From Winogradskyella undariae (GTDB lineage Bacteria > Bacteroidota > Bacteroidia > Flavobacteriales > Flavobacteriaceae), in NCBI RefSeq assembly GCF_013285155.1, contig NZ_JABTEL010000003.1, positions 248,001-312,000 on the forward strand: a stretch of DNA of 64,000 nucleotides, written 5' to 3'. Of this stretch, positions 8,671-18,848 are shown one piece after another; positions within the stretch are counted from its first letter, which is position 1; each line of letters begins with the position of its first letter. Below the pieces are notes generated by a model, which did no database searches, was not told the DNA's origin, and saw only the letters and a list, made by a program, of their open reading frames with translations. The translations under genes and the position numbers were made by a program.

Positions 8671-9918
8671 GTGAAAACAGTACTCATTATATATCCACAT
8701 TGGGTTCCTGCTAATTTAGCTGGTGTTCAGCGACCACGATTAATAGGTAATTACTTAAAGGAATTTGGATGGAAACCATTACTACTAACAGTTGATTCTA
8801 AATATTATGAGGAAACTCCAGATCCTCATATTGCTAAAACAGCTTCAGAAGATATAGAGGTCATTTACACCAAAGCCTACAAAGTTTCAAAACCGCGAAT
8901 CATAGGCGATATTGGATTAAGAGCCTTTCCATTTCTAAAAGCAAAAGCATTGCAGATATGTAAAGAGCGCAAAATAGATTGTATTTGGATTCCAATCCCA
9001 TCGTTTTACACCGCTATTTTGGGGCGTATGATACATGATAAAACGGGAATTCCTTATGGGATTGATTATATAGATCCTTGGGTGCGTGATATCACCAATC
9101 AGAATGATAACCGCGCAAAATTAAGTCAGACTGTTGCCCGAACATTAGAACCTTACGCCGTAAAAAAAGCAGCGTTTATTACAGGCGTTTCGACACCTTA
9201 TTATTGGCCAGTCATTGAGCGTAATTTTAAAACACCTCCTGTACATGCAGGAATGCCTTATGGGTTTGATCCTAACGATCATAAATTAAAACTAGACGAT
9301 TTAAAAATGCCCTGGGATGGTATTGAGCATTGTAAACCTTGGATTTATGCAGGGGCTTTTCTTCCTAATTCACATTTGTTTATGGATTGTTTTTTTAAGG
9401 CGATTAAAACATTAAAAGATCAAGGGAATTGGGATGCCGACATTAAGTTGTTTTTTATAGGAACAGGACCTTATCCTGCTAAACGTATTACAGCCTATGC
9501 TGCAGATTATGGTTTAGAAGGTATTGTAATAGAACAAAGAGAGCGTCAACCTTTTTTACATATTTTAAACTATTTATCGCAAGCCGATCGTGTGCTGTTA
9601 TTTGGAAGCACAGAACAACATTATACGGCTTCAAAAACCTTTCAGTGTTTATTAAGTGAACGTCCTTTATTTACGGTTTTACATGCCGAAAGTTCTGCGG
9701 TAAACGTTATTCAAGATGTTAAAGCCGATGCGTATTTTGTGCCTTATAATGAAGGTGATACCAAATCTAAAATTGTAGCAAAAATGGTAACCGTTTTAAA
9801 TCCGTTTCAAAATGTTGCATCATGGGCGCCAGAATTACAGTCTTTAGATCAATATTCTTCAAAGCAATCTGCAAAAGTATTGGCAGAAGCTATGGACGAG
9901 GTTATAAATAAAAAATAA
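8671..9918 (+). CDS. glycosyltransferase, GT-B fold
   Basis: A protein of 415 residues from the GTG at 8671. The frame stays open upstream to 8605, but those codons overlap the previous gene; translation from GTG gives the expected first strand (KTVLIIYPHW) and starts just after the preceding stop. YIDPWVRD and the region around TGVSTPYYWP are typical of this GT family, and FIGTGPYPAKR and LLFGSTEQHYTASK fall in the donor-binding domain. The substrate is unknown. Confidence 0.8.
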   Translation: MKTVLIIYPHWVPANLAGVQRPRLIGNYLKEFGWKPLLLTVDSKYYEETPDPHIAKTASEDIEVIYTKAYKVSKPRIIGDIGLRAFPFLKAKALQICKERKIDCIWIPIPSFYTAILGRMIHDKTGIPYGIDYIDPWVRDITNQNDNRAKLSQTVARTLEPYAVKKAAFITGVSTPYYWPVIERNFKTPPVHAGMPYGFDPNDHKLKLDDLKMPWDGIEHCKPWIYAGAFLPNSHLFMDCFFKAIKTLKDQGNWDADIKLFFIGTGPYPAKRITAYAADYGLEGIVIEQRERQPFLHILNYLSQADRVLLFGSTEQHYTASKTFQCLLSERPLFTVLHAESSAVNVIQDVKADAYFVPYNEGDTKSKIVAKMVTVLNPFQNVASWAPELQSLDQYSSKQSAKVLAEAMDEVINKK

Positions 9919-9928
9919 AGTAAAGATA

Positions 9929-10783
9929 ATGAGTAATAAGGCGGAATTATATTTAAAGTTTCCAAGATATGGACTTTGTAATAAAATTATAACTTGGGCT
10001 AAAGCTTTTGTTTGGTGTAAAGAAAATGATGCAGATTTATTTGTAAAAAGTTGGGTACACGTTCCAATAGGAAGTGTCTTAAGAAGAGAAAAGGCTAAAC
10101 GATGGTATAGAAATTTTTTTATCACTCCAAGTATGCCGTTCTTAAAAAAAATAAAATTTTTTAAAGCACCAATAATACATTCTATAGACGATGATAAAAT
10201 TAAAGAGAATCAGTATTATAAATTTGAATCCACACCTTTAATTACAGATATCCCTTTACTTGCAAATTATAGAAATGAAATTATTACATCTTTTTTTGAG
10301 ATGATTGAGGAAAAACATTTAAAAACTCTAGAACAAATAAAAAGCCCAATAATAGGAGTTCATATTAGAAGAGGTGATTTTATCACAAATGGTTCTGTTT
10401 TAGATTTAACTTATTACATCGATGTAATAAATGATTTACGAAAAATAAATGGTAATAATTTAGAAGTTGTGATATTTTCTGATGGTCATGAAAATGAGTT
10501 ATTGAGTATTTTAGAATTACCAAACGTTTCATTGTTTAAAACCGTTAATGATTTAATAGATTTAATTGTATTATCAAGAAGTGAAATTTTAGTTACTACT
10601 AAAGGAAGTAGTTATAGCTATTGGGCTGGTTTTATTTCTGATGCTGCCGTTATACATCATCCGGAAACTTGGGTGAAGGAATGTAGACCTGAAAAAATTA
10701 ATACTTTGAAATATGAAGGTGTATATCCTGAAGCCAATTGTTGGCCGGATTTACTTATTAAAAACATAAAGGTTATATCTTAG
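9929..10783 (+). CDS. putative fucosyltransferase-like glycosyltransferase
   Basis: A 284-residue protein. GVHIRRGDF (about residues 143-151) matches the HxRRGD[FY] signature of the alpha-1,2/alpha-1,6-fucosyltransferase superfamily (GT11/GT23/GT65), which contacts GDP-fucose. The N terminus has FPRYGLCNKIITWAKAF in place of the classic GGLGNQMFQYA of GT11, so it is a divergent member. It sits 10 bases after one GT and 1 base before the next. Fucose use is an inference. Confidence 0.62.
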   Translation: MSNKAELYLKFPRYGLCNKIITWAKAFVWCKENDADLFVKSWVHVPIGSVLRREKAKRWYRNFFITPSMPFLKKIKFFKAPIIHSIDDDKIKENQYYKFESTPLITDIPLLANYRNEIITSFFEMIEEKHLKTLEQIKSPIIGVHIRRGDFITNGSVLDLTYYIDVINDLRKINGNNLEVVIFSDGHENELLSILELPNVSLFKTVNDLIDLIVLSRSEILVTTKGSSYSYWAGFISDAAVIHHPETWVKECRPEKINTLKYEGVYPEANCWPDLLIKNIKVIS

Positions 10784-10784
10784 T

Positions 10785-11954
10785 TTGAAAAAAATAGCAA
10801 TAGTTACTACGCATCCGATACAATATTATGCGCCTTGGTTTAAATTACTCGCTCAGAGACAAAATGTAGACGTAAAAGTCTTTTACACTTGGTCTCAAGC
10901 CGCAGGAGAAGTTAAAGATAAAACGTTTGGTAAAACTATTAAATGGGATATTCCTTTATTGGAAGGGTATGCTTATGAGTTTATAGAAAATATATCTAAA
11001 GATCCAGGAACGCATCATAAAAATGGGATCGATTGCCCGGAATTAAACACTAAAATTAATGACTGGCAACCCGATGCTATTTTAATATTTGGTTGGTATT
11101 TAAAGAGCCACTTTAAAGCGATGCAGTTTTTTAAGGGTAAAATCCCCGTTTGGTTTCGAGGCGATTCTACTTTGCTCGATGATACCCCAGGACTTAAACA
11201 ACTATTACGAAAATATTATTTAACTTATATCTATCGATTTATAGATAAAGCCTTTTATGTGGGTTCTCAAAACAAGGCTTATTTTAAATCTGTAGGCTTA
11301 AAAGAACATCAATTGATATTGGCGCCACATGCGATCGATAATGCGCGCTTTAATGATTCTGAATCTAAACACTATGAAGACCAAGCCTTAGTATGGCGAA
11401 AAGCATTAGGTTATCAACCTGATGATTTAGTGATTTTATTTGCCGGTAAATTTGAATCTAAAAAGCAACCTGATTTTTTATTGAAAGCCGTTCAAAAAGC
11501 CAATAAAACTTTAAGGCACCCTTTAAAGTTGTTACTGGTTGGTCATGGCCCTTTAGAAGCGAATTTAAAATCACTATCTAAAAATGATTCTCATATAAAA
11601 ATGATACCTTTCCAAAATCAGAGTAAAATGCCTATTTTGTACCGTTTAGGAAATGTATTTTGTTTGCCTTCAAAAGGTCCTGGGGAAACTTGGGGCTTAG
11701 CGATCAATGAAGCTATGGCCTCTTCTCGACCAGTTATATCTAGCACTAAAGTAGGTTGTGCTTCAGATGTTGTAAAGGAAGGTTCTAATGGTTATGTTTT
11801 TGATTCTAATGATGAGGCCACGTTATTAGAGGTGTTTCGTACGATCTCAATAGCCGATTTAAAGCTTATGGGACACCAGGCCAAAAAAGATATTACGCAA
11901 TGGAATTTTAAAGCTATTGTTGAAGCTTTAGAACATAATTTAAAAGAAGGTTGA
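10785..11954 (+). CDS. glycosyltransferase family 4
   Basis: A 389-residue GT-B enzyme. ATTHPIQYYAPWFKLLA marks the N-terminal domain of a GT4 subgroup. FAGKFESKKQP and GPGETWGLAINEAMA (about residues 298-312, with the EX7E-like donor site) mark the C-terminal domain. The start is a TTG one base after the preceding stop; no ATG is available at that end. Confidence 0.9.
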   Translation: MKKIAIVTTHPIQYYAPWFKLLAQRQNVDVKVFYTWSQAAGEVKDKTFGKTIKWDIPLLEGYAYEFIENISKDPGTHHKNGIDCPELNTKINDWQPDAILIFGWYLKSHFKAMQFFKGKIPVWFRGDSTLLDDTPGLKQLLRKYYLTYIYRFIDKAFYVGSQNKAYFKSVGLKEHQLILAPHAIDNARFNDSESKHYEDQALVWRKALGYQPDDLVILFAGKFESKKQPDFLLKAVQKANKTLRHPLKLLLVGHGPLEANLKSLSKNDSHIKMIPFQNQSKMPILYRLGNVFCLPSKGPGETWGLAINEAMASSRPVISSTKVGCASDVVKEGSNGYVFDSNDEATLLEVFRTISIADLKLMGHQAKKDITQWNFKAIVEALEHNLKEG

Positions 11955-11959
11955 ATTAA

Positions 11960-13243
11960 ATGGGAGGATGGACTCTTATAGGCTGTATTGCTGTTGTTTA
12001 TTTGGGAATTCTATTCGTTAAGCGCTTAGGAGAAAGTGTGCCTATCTTAGAGTTGATGACTTTAATAGCAGGACTACAGTGGATTATTGGTCCTATAATA
12101 GAATATGCAAGTCCTTCTGGTCACTATAAGTACTATATGTATGTAGATCAGGAAACCTATATGGGTTTTGTTGTCCCTGCTTATTTGTTATTTATGGTTG
12201 TTATTCTTAAAGGGGTAAAGAAAAGTGCGAATTTTAAAGTCCCAATATCTCATTTAGAACATTATTCTCAATATGGTTTAATGATTTTTGGTATTGGTGT
12301 CGTTTTCGATTTAGTAGGTGGTTTTTTACCAGGTGCTTTAGGGTTCTTTGCGTTTATACTCTCTAATTTTAAATTTGCGGGAGCCATTATCTTATTTTTT
12401 TCTAAGGATGCTTTATTAAAAAAAGTCTTTTATGGTGCTATAGTTTATCTTTTTGCTATAGCATTGGCTAAGGGGATGTTCCATGATTTAATATTATGGT
12501 CTGTTTTTTTCTATATGTTTTGGGCTATTAAAAATAAGCCTTCATTAGCTTTTATATTCATTACATTTCTAATAGCTGCACTATCATTAACAACATTGCA
12601 AACTATAAAAAGAGCTTACAGAAGTCAAATTTGGCAAGGTTATTCTGGTAATAAAGTTGAATTGTTTGTGACTTTAATGGCTGAGTCACTTGTGTCTGGA
12701 GATGTAACAGAAGAAGCCGAACAAGGTGAAACTGGGACTAATGTTAGGCTCAACCAAGGGTGGATTATTAGTGCTGTGATTTATAACATTCCAAAATACC
12801 AACCCTATTTAAATGGAGAAACAGTGAGTACTGCTCTTTTTTCCTCTGTTTTACCCCGATTTTTAAACCCAAACAAAGCTGTGGCTGGAGGACGAGAAAA
12901 TTTTAGAAAGTTCACAGGATTAAGTTTATCAGATGGTACCTCCATGGGAATTAGTATTATAGGTGAAGCTTATGGTAATTTTGGCAAAATTGGAGGCATC
13001 TTATTTATGGGGCTTTGGGGTTTTTTCTTGACTAGAATATGGTCTAAGTTGTTTAAGATTGTTTTAAATAATATTGTTTTTATCAGTTTTTTACCCATTG
13101 CTTTTTTACAAGTTATTAAAGCCGAAACAGAACTTGTTGTGGTTTTAAACCACTTAATAAAATCGTTAATTGTGATTTTCTTTTTCTTTTGGTATGCTAA
13201 AAATTATTTGAATTGGAATTTTTCTCATGAGACTAAACGTTAA
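11960..13243 (+). CDS. O-antigen polymerase-like membrane protein (Wzy candidate)
   Basis: A 427-residue integral membrane protein with roughly ten hydrophobic segments and a long extracytoplasmic loop between about residues 215 and 300. Low sequence conservation, this topology and the position inside the locus fit a Wzy/EpsG-type polymerase, which joins undecaprenyl-linked repeat units in the periplasm. It is the only such multi-pass protein between 0.5 and 17 kb, which strengthens the assignment. It overlaps the next gene by 17 bases. A flippase would be expected to be longer in TM segments and look different. Confidence 0.6.
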   Translation: MGGWTLIGCIAVVYLGILFVKRLGESVPILELMTLIAGLQWIIGPIIEYASPSGHYKYYMYVDQETYMGFVVPAYLLFMVVILKGVKKSANFKVPISHLEHYSQYGLMIFGIGVVFDLVGGFLPGALGFFAFILSNFKFAGAIILFFSKDALLKKVFYGAIVYLFAIALAKGMFHDLILWSVFFYMFWAIKNKPSLAFIFITFLIAALSLTTLQTIKRAYRSQIWQGYSGNKVELFVTLMAESLVSGDVTEEAEQGETGTNVRLNQGWIISAVIYNIPKYQPYLNGETVSTALFSSVLPRFLNPNKAVAGGRENFRKFTGLSLSDGTSMGISIIGEAYGNFGKIGGILFMGLWGFFLTRIWSKLFKIVLNNIVFISFLPIAFLQVIKAETELVVVLNHLIKSLIVIFFFFWYAKNYLNWNFSHETKR

Positions 13244-14222
13244 TTATATTTTCAGGAAACGCTTACCTCAATACAACAGTATTGAAGAGTTGTTTGGTGT
13301 GCTACAAGAACGACTTAAAGACGAGGTCTCTGTATATAGTGAAGTGCTTCCGTTTTCTGGTGGGAGTCCTCTAGTTGTTCTTAAAAATATATTTAGTTTT
13401 AAAAACAGGTCCGCTACTCAAGTTAATCATATTACAGGAGATGTCAATTACATGGCTTTAGTTACTGGTAAGACCTCTGTATTAACCGTACATGATGTTC
13501 GTTCTGTTTTAAAAGGCTCTGTTCTTAAACGTTTTTACCTAAAACTCGTTTGGTTTACTTTACCTGCTCTATTTGTAAAACGTATTACTGTAATTTCAGA
13601 ATTTACAAGGTTAGAATTATCTCAGGTTATTCCGTTTGCGGCACATAAAATTAAGGTTGTTTATAACCCTGTAAACTCGCAATTGGTTTATTTTCCAAAA
13701 GAAAAAAACACCATTTGTCCTCATATTTTATTGATAGGAACGAAGGTTAATAAAAATTTAGAGCGTATTTTTGAGGCTTTAAACGGTATTCCCTGTCAAT
13801 TAACGATCATAGGTCAATTAACCGCAGATCAATTGGGGCTTTTAAAACGTTATCAGTTAAATTATAAATGCATGTTTCAAATTCCTTATTCAGCTATTAT
13901 TGAAGCATACAAATCCTGTGATTTGGTTTTGTTTGCGTCAACCTATGAGGGTTTTGGGATGCCCATAATAGAAGCGCAGGCCATTGGTCGGCCTGTTATC
14001 ACCTCTCATATTGGTGCGATGAAAGAAATTGCAGGCGATAGTGCTTATCTTGTAGACCCTTATAATGTTAAGGAGATCCATACTGCTGTGAAAACGATTG
14101 TTTTAGATGAGGCCTTACAAGATGAATTGATACAAAAAGGGCAACTCAATATTAAACGCTTTCATATTAATAAAATAGCCAAAGATTATTTAAATATTTA
14201 TAAGGAGGTTGCAGATGCTTAA
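13227..14222 (+). CDS. glycosyltransferase family 4
   Basis: A 331-residue GT-B enzyme of the short GT4 type. VLTVHDVRSV and TVISEFTRLEL lie in the acceptor half. ILLIGTKVNKNLERI and STYEGFGMPIIEAQAIGRPV (about residues 237-256) form the donor site with the EX7E glutamates. The start lies inside the 3' end of the polymerase gene (17-base overlap). Confidence 0.92.
   Translation: MRLNVNYIFRKRLPQYNSIEELFGVLQERLKDEVSVYSEVLPFSGGSPLVVLKNIFSFKNRSATQVNHITGDVNYMALVTGKTSVLTVHDVRSVLKGSVLKRFYLKLVWFTLPALFVKRITVISEFTRLELSQVIPFAAHKIKVVYNPVNSQLVYFPKEKNTICPHILLIGTKVNKNLERIFEALNGIPCQLTIIGQLTADQLGLLKRYQLNYKCMFQIPYSAIIEAYKSCDLVLFASTYEGFGMPIIEAQAIGRPVITSHIGAMKEIAGDSAYLVDPYNVKEIHTAVKTIVLDEALQDELIQKGQLNIKRFHINKIAKDYLNIYKEVADA
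14202..14208 (+). promoter_or_regulatory. Shine-Dalgarno-like site AAGGAGG
   Basis: A perfect AAGGAGG lies inside the 3' end of the preceding glycosyltransferase gene, 6 bases before the ATG at 14215. Bacteroidota genes usually lack such sites, so it stands out and decides the start of the next gene. It could be chance, because the bases also code for protein. Confidence 0.5.
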
Positions 14223-15354
14223 GAACGAAAAAATATTAATTTTTATTGATTGGTTTTTGCCGGGCTATAAAGCAGGAGGTCCTATTCAATCGGTTAATAA
14301 TATTATTTTTCACCTCCATGATACTTTTGATATTTCTATAGTGACTTCCAATAAAGATTTGGGAGAGGCATTACCGTATGCTGATTTAGAATTTAATAGA
14401 TGGCAGGTTAGGGCGAATTATAAGGTTATTTATTTAGATGAAAATCATCAGAATAGAAACTTTTACAGAAATTTATTAAAAGAGGAAGCTTACCAGTATG
14501 TGTATTTTAATTCTTTATTTTCAATACAATTCACCTTACTTCCTTTGTGGGTGATGCGAAACTCTTCATTAAAGTGTGTTTTAGCGCCTAGAGGCATGGT
14601 TGGTAAAGGTGCTTTAGCTATTAAGCCTTTTAAAAAGAAATTGTTTATTAGCCTATTTAAGCTAAAAGGTTTACATAAAAGGTTGATTTGGCATGCCACT
14701 TCTCATTTAGAACAACAAGAAATAGAACAACAATTTGGTCATGATTTGGATATAAGAATCGCTTCAAATTTATCTTCTAAAATGACTCCTTTTAGTTTTA
14801 AAGAAAAACAAGCCAACCGTTTGAATGTCTTTTTTCTATCTAGGATTGCTTTAAAGAAAAATTTATTGAAAGCTTTAGACTATCTATCTTATACCGATGT
14901 CTCACATCATATTAAATTTTCAATCATTGGTCCTGTAGACGAGCAGGATTATTGGGATACTTGTGAAGCCTTTATTGAGAAAATGCCAAAACATGTTGAA
15001 GTGAATTATTTAGGTGCTATTCCTAATAATCAACTTCATGCTGTTTTAAAAGATCAACATATTTTATTATTACCCACTATGCATGAAAATTTTGGACATG
15101 TTATAATGGAGTCTTGGCAAAATGGCTGTCCCGTATTAATTTCAGATCAAACCCCTTGGTTAGATCTTGAAGAAAAATATCTAGGATATGCTATATCTTT
15201 GTCTAAATCAGATATGTTTGTAAAACAATTGAATTATTTCTCTGAGATGGATGCCGATCATTTTCATAAATGGTCTAAATCGGCTTATGATTTTGCAGCG
15301 GCATTCACTCAAAAACCACAACTTGTAATCGATACTAAAAAATTATTTAAATAA
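14215..15354 (+). CDS. glycosyltransferase family 4
   Basis: A 379-residue GT-B enzyme. [19 protein letters not shown] is the N-terminal glycine-rich loop of this family, and [15 protein letters not shown] (about residues 287-301) carries the donor-binding glutamates. The ATG at 14215 is preferred over the TTG at 14209 because AAGGAGG at 14202-14208 lies at Shine-Dalgarno distance from the ATG; such a strong site is unusual in this phylum. The gene overlaps its predecessor by 8 bases. Confidence 0.9.
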   Translation: MLKNEKILIFIDWFLPGYKAGGPIQSVNNIIFHLHDTFDISIVTSNKDLGEALPYADLEFNRWQVRANYKVIYLDENHQNRNFYRNLLKEEAYQYVYFNSLFSIQFTLLPLWVMRNSSLKCVLAPRGMVGKGALAIKPFKKKLFISLFKLKGLHKRLIWHATSHLEQQEIEQQFGHDLDIRIASNLSSKMTPFSFKEKQANRLNVFFLSRIALKKNLLKALDYLSYTDVSHHIKFSIIGPVDEQDYWDTCEAFIEKMPKHVEVNYLGAIPNNQLHAVLKDQHILLLPTMHENFGHVIMESWQNGCPVLISDQTPWLDLEEKYLGYAISLSKSDMFVKQLNYFSEMDADHFHKWSKSAYDFAAAFTQKPQLVIDTKKLFK

Positions 15355-15362
15355 AAAGTACA

Positions 15363-16310
15363 ATGAAAAGAATATTAATCACCGGAGGCGCCGGTTTTGT
15401 AGGGTCACACTTGTGCGAGCGTTTATTAAACGAAGGTAATGAAGTGATCTGTTTAGATAATTATTTTACGGGGAGTAAAAAGAACATTGAACATTTAATG
15501 GATCATCATTATTTTGAATTGGTACGTCATGATGTTACAGAACCGTTTATGATTGAAGTTGATGAGATCTATAATATGGCTTGTCCGGCTTCACCTGTTC
15601 ATTATCAGTATAATCCTATAAAAACGATTAAAACATCGGTAATGGGCGCTATCAATATGTTAGGTTTAGCTAAGCGTGTTAAAGCTAAAATTCTACAAGC
15701 TTCTACAAGTGAAGTTTATGGAGATCCAGCAGTACACCCACAACCCGAAACGTATTGGGGAAATGTTAACCCTATAGGTCTACGTTCTTGTTATGACGAA
15801 GGAAAACGTTGTGCGGAAACCTTGTTTATGGATTATCATTTGCAGAATGATGTGGCTATTAAAATTATTAGAATTTTTAATACTTACGGTCCCAATATGA
15901 ATCCTAATGATGGTCGTGTGGTTTCTAATTTTATTGTTCAAGCCTTAAAAGGGGAGAATATTACCATGTTTGGAGATGGATCGCAAACACGATCTTTTCA
16001 ATATGTAGATGATTTAGTAGAAGGAACTACAAGAATGATGAATAGTCGTGATGGTTTTACAGGCCCTGTAAATATTGGTAACCCCGTAGAATTTACGATG
16101 ATGGAATTGGCAAGTAAAGTTATTGAATTAACAAACTCTACTTCTAAGATTATTCATATGCCATTACCACAAGATGATCCTTTACAACGTAAGCCAGTTA
16201 TTGATTTGGCAAATAAGGAATTGAATGGTTGGGAGCCTAAGATTCATTTAGAAGAAGGTTTAATAAAAACCATTGGTTATTTCGATAACTTACTTAAAGC
16301 AGAACAGTAA
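15363..16310 (+). CDS. UDP-glucuronate decarboxylase (UDP-xylose synthase) family SDR
   Basis: A 315-residue extended short-chain dehydrogenase. [11 protein letters not shown] (residues 7-17) binds [12 protein letters not shown] (about 114-122) carries the catalytic Ser/Thr, and YDEGKR (about 144-149) is the YxxxK pair. The whole run from [11 protein letters not shown] to [16 protein letters not shown] is diagnostic for UXS-type enzymes, which turn UDP-glucuronate into UDP-xylose. It therefore supplies a xylose (or 4-keto-pentose) donor to the locus. A UDP-glucose dehydrogenase for its substrate is not seen in the window. Confidence 0.93.
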   Translation: MKRILITGGAGFVGSHLCERLLNEGNEVICLDNYFTGSKKNIEHLMDHHYFELVRHDVTEPFMIEVDEIYNMACPASPVHYQYNPIKTIKTSVMGAINMLGLAKRVKAKILQASTSEVYGDPAVHPQPETYWGNVNPIGLRSCYDEGKRCAETLFMDYHLQNDVAIKIIRIFNTYGPNMNPNDGRVVSNFIVQALKGENITMFGDGSQTRSFQYVDDLVEGTTRMMNSRDGFTGPVNIGNPVEFTMMELASKVIELTNSTSKIIHMPLPQDDPLQRKPVIDLANKELNGWEPKIHLEEGLIKTIGYFDNLLKAEQ

Positions 16311-16311
16311 A

Positions 16312-16857
16312 TTGAAAACGGATTTATCATCTTATAACAATGATTGGTATCAGCCTGGGCGTCGACTTAAAATCTTGTGTTGGTATTTTATTAACGTATT
16401 ATTTTTTATAAATCCTTTAAATCCTATTTCGAGTTTAAAAGTCTTTTTTTTAAAACTTTTTGGAGCTCAAATAGGTACTGGAGTTGTTATAAAGCCAGGG
16501 GTAAGTATCAAATATCCTTGGTTACTCACTATTGGTAATCATTGCTGGATAGGAGAGTCGGTGTGGATTGATAATTTAGCTCAGGTCACGATAGAAGACC
16601 ATGTTTGTGTTTCTCAGGGCGCCTTATTGCTTTGTGGAAATCATAATTATAAATCGACTCGTTTTGATCTGTTTGTAACTCCGATTACGTTAAGAGAAGG
16701 GAGTTGGGTTGGTGCTAAATCTATTGTTACTCCTGGGGTAACGTTAGAAAGCCATGCTGTATTAAGTGTGTGTTCTGTTGCGACAACTGATCTGGAGTCT
16801 TATAGTATTTACCAAGGGAATCCTGCTGTAAAAGTGAAATCGCGTCAATTCAATTAA
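16312..16857 (+). CDS. WcaF-like colanic acid-type acetyltransferase
   Basis: A 181-residue LbH acyltransferase. The N-terminal part (YQPGRRLKILCWYFINVLFF) and the repeat TIGNHCWIGESVWID are typical of WcaF-like enzymes, and CGNHNYKS has the catalytic-type histidine. The TTG at 16312, one base after the UXS stop, is chosen; the open frame extends back to 16273, but that stretch overlaps the UXS gene and adds no family sequence. It likely O-acetylates a sugar of the repeat unit. Confidence 0.88.
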   Translation: MKTDLSSYNNDWYQPGRRLKILCWYFINVLFFINPLNPISSLKVFFLKLFGAQIGTGVVIKPGVSIKYPWLLTIGNHCWIGESVWIDNLAQVTIEDHVCVSQGALLLCGNHNYKSTRFDLFVTPITLREGSWVGAKSIVTPGVTLESHAVLSVCSVATTDLESYSIYQGNPAVKVKSRQFN

Positions 16858-16863
16858 ACTCAA

Positions 16864-17613
16864 ATGAAAGTATCTATAATTACCGCCACTTATAATAGTG
16901 AAAAGACTATTGAAGCTTGCATGGCGTCTGTATTACATCAATCTTACCCTAATATTGAATATATTATTGTAGATGGTGGTTCTAATGCGGAAACATTAGA
17001 ATTATTGCATGCAACAGCAAAGGAATATCCGAATATTATATTGAGTTCTGAACCTGATAAGGGTATTTATGATGCTTTAAATAAGGGGATAGCAAAGGCT
17101 ACAGGAGCTATTGTAGGATTTGTGCATTCGGACGATTTTCTCGCTGATAATGATGTTATAAGCACTATTGTAGCCGCTTTTAATACCCATCAAGTTGATG
17201 GGGTTTATGGTGATTTGCATTATGTGGCTTTAGAGAACACCGATAAGGTTATTAGAAATTGGATAAGTCAACCTTTTGTCTCTAATTTATTAAAGCAAGG
17301 TTGGATGCCTGCACATCCGACTTTATATTTGAAGAAAAGTATCTATGATAAATATGGGTTATTTGATCTAAAATATAAGATAGCAGCAGATTATGATTTT
17401 ATTTTGCGTATCTTTCGGCAAGAAAATTTGAGCTTTTTTTACTTGCCAAAAACCATAGTTAAAATGCGCATTGGTGGTGCAAGTAATAAAAATTTAAAAA
17501 ATATTTTACAGAAATCTAAAGAAGATTATCGTGCTATTAAAACGAATCATATCGGAAATTGGCTTACGGTTCTTCTTAAAAATGTGAGTAAGCTTAAGCA
17601 GTTTAAAGCCTAA
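16864..17613 (+). CDS. glycosyltransferase family 2 (WcaA-like)
   Basis: A 249-residue GT-A enzyme. SIITATYNSEKTIEACMASV starts the fold, IIVDGGSNAETLELL lies near 34-48, SEPDKGIYDALNKGI is a strong WcaA-family signature, and HSDDF (about 88-92) supplies the metal site. It is the last glycosyltransferase of the run, 6 bases after the WcaF-like gene. Confidence 0.93.
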   Translation: MKVSIITATYNSEKTIEACMASVLHQSYPNIEYIIVDGGSNAETLELLHATAKEYPNIILSSEPDKGIYDALNKGIAKATGAIVGFVHSDDFLADNDVISTIVAAFNTHQVDGVYGDLHYVALENTDKVIRNWISQPFVSNLLKQGWMPAHPTLYLKKSIYDKYGLFDLKYKIAADYDFILRIFRQENLSFFYLPKTIVKMRIGGASNKNLKNILQKSKEDYRAIKTNHIGNWLTVLLKNVSKLKQFKA

Positions 17614-17704
17614 TAATAAACTTGAGTATATCATTATAATTAAATAATATTAGTTTGAATTTTTTAACTGATATTTGCCCCCAAATCAATCAGAAATCAC
17701 ACAA

Positions 17705-18811
17705 ATGGTAAAAGAATTACTAGAAAATTTCAATCCCGAAAACTACATCGGTTGGCTTTTTTTATTGGCTGTATGCATATCCTTTTTTGTTTCCAGTACA
17801 AGCTACCCCGCCATCATTAATGTGGCAAAATCTAAAAATTTAATGGACTCATCAGGAGGGCGAAGTAGCCATTCTGGAAGTGTACCAAATTTAGGAGGTA
17901 TAGGGATGTTTTTGAGTATCGTTGTTACAATTACAATTTTAGGAGCTGTTTTAGATACTAAAATTCTTTTGTTAATATTGGGGGGGATTACTATCTTATT
18001 TTTTTTAGGATTAAAAGATGATATTCTTATTTTATCTCCCCGTAAGAAATTTATAGGGCAATTATTGGCGGCCTTATTATTAATTATATTTACAGATACA
18101 CGAATTATAGGTATGTCAGGAATTCTTGGTGTTACTATTATGCCGTATTGGGTTTCTGTTGTATTTACGCTTTTTGTATATATATTAGTGATTAATGCCT
18201 TTAATTTAATTGATGGGATTGATGGTTTAGCAGGAACTTTAGCCCTATTAGCCATTATTAGTTTTGCTTCTGTTTTTTATACCTATGATGATATTAGTAT
18301 GGTTGTGCTAGCCGCAGCTGTTATTGGAGCATTGATTCCGTTTTTGTTTTTGAATTTTTCTAGGCGTAATAAAATGTTTATGGGAGATACAGGGTCTATG
18401 ATTTTAGGTTTTATTATCGCTGTATTCGCAGTGCGATTTATTAATAATTCTGAGTTAACAACAGTAGCAATTTATCATAATGCTTCACCCATACTTGTTT
18501 TAGCCTTTTTGTTTTTTCCTTTATTAGATACGTTACGTATTTTCTTTATTCGCTTAGTTATTCATAAGAAAAGTCCTTTTACAGCTGATAGAAATCATTT
18601 ACACCATCGTTTTTTAAGTTTAGGTTTTTCACACAGGCAAACAACAGCCATTATTGTTTTAATTAATAGTATTCTTATTTTAATAAGCTTTTATATTACT
18701 GCTGTGGATATTAATTTACAATTAGTTATATTACTACTTTCGGGTACTATTCTGTATTCCTTATATTTTATTTATGATTGGATGAAAGGTAAAAGATTAA
18801 ATAAAAATTAA
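17705..18811 (+). CDS. WecA/MraY-like undecaprenyl-phosphate sugar-1-phosphate transferase
   Basis: A polytopic membrane enzyme (368 residues, about ten membrane segments). RSSHSGSVPNLGGIGMF, NAFNLIDGIDGLAG (about residues 164-177), FMGDTGSM and HHRFLSLGFSH are the conserved cytoplasmic loops of the WecA/TagO/MraY family that bind Mg2+, UDP-sugar and lipid. It probably starts repeat-unit assembly by loading HexNAc-1-phosphate on undecaprenyl phosphate. The ATG at 17705 is preferred; the frame is open to a TTG at 17675. GATATTTG at 17670-17677, one base off the -7 consensus, would place a transcript start between these two codons. Confidence 0.9.
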   Translation: MVKELLENFNPENYIGWLFLLAVCISFFVSSTSYPAIINVAKSKNLMDSSGGRSSHSGSVPNLGGIGMFLSIVVTITILGAVLDTKILLLILGGITILFFLGLKDDILILSPRKKFIGQLLAALLLIIFTDTRIIGMSGILGVTIMPYWVSVVFTLFVYILVINAFNLIDGIDGLAGTLALLAIISFASVFYTYDDISMVVLAAAVIGALIPFLFLNFSRRNKMFMGDTGSMILGFIIAVFAVRFINNSELTTVAIYHNASPILVLAFLFFPLLDTLRIFFIRLVIHKKSPFTADRNHLHHRFLSLGFSHRQTTAIIVLINSILILISFYITAVDINLQLVILLLSGTILYSLYFIYDWMKGKRLNKN

Positions 18812-18848
18812 AGACCTGTTTAATTCTTAAGGTCTAAAAGACTATTCC

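Noticed and set aside
18812..18835. Hairpin AGACCT...AGGTCT after the WecA-like gene as terminator
   Set aside because: The stem is only 6 bases with a 12-base loop and no T-run follows.
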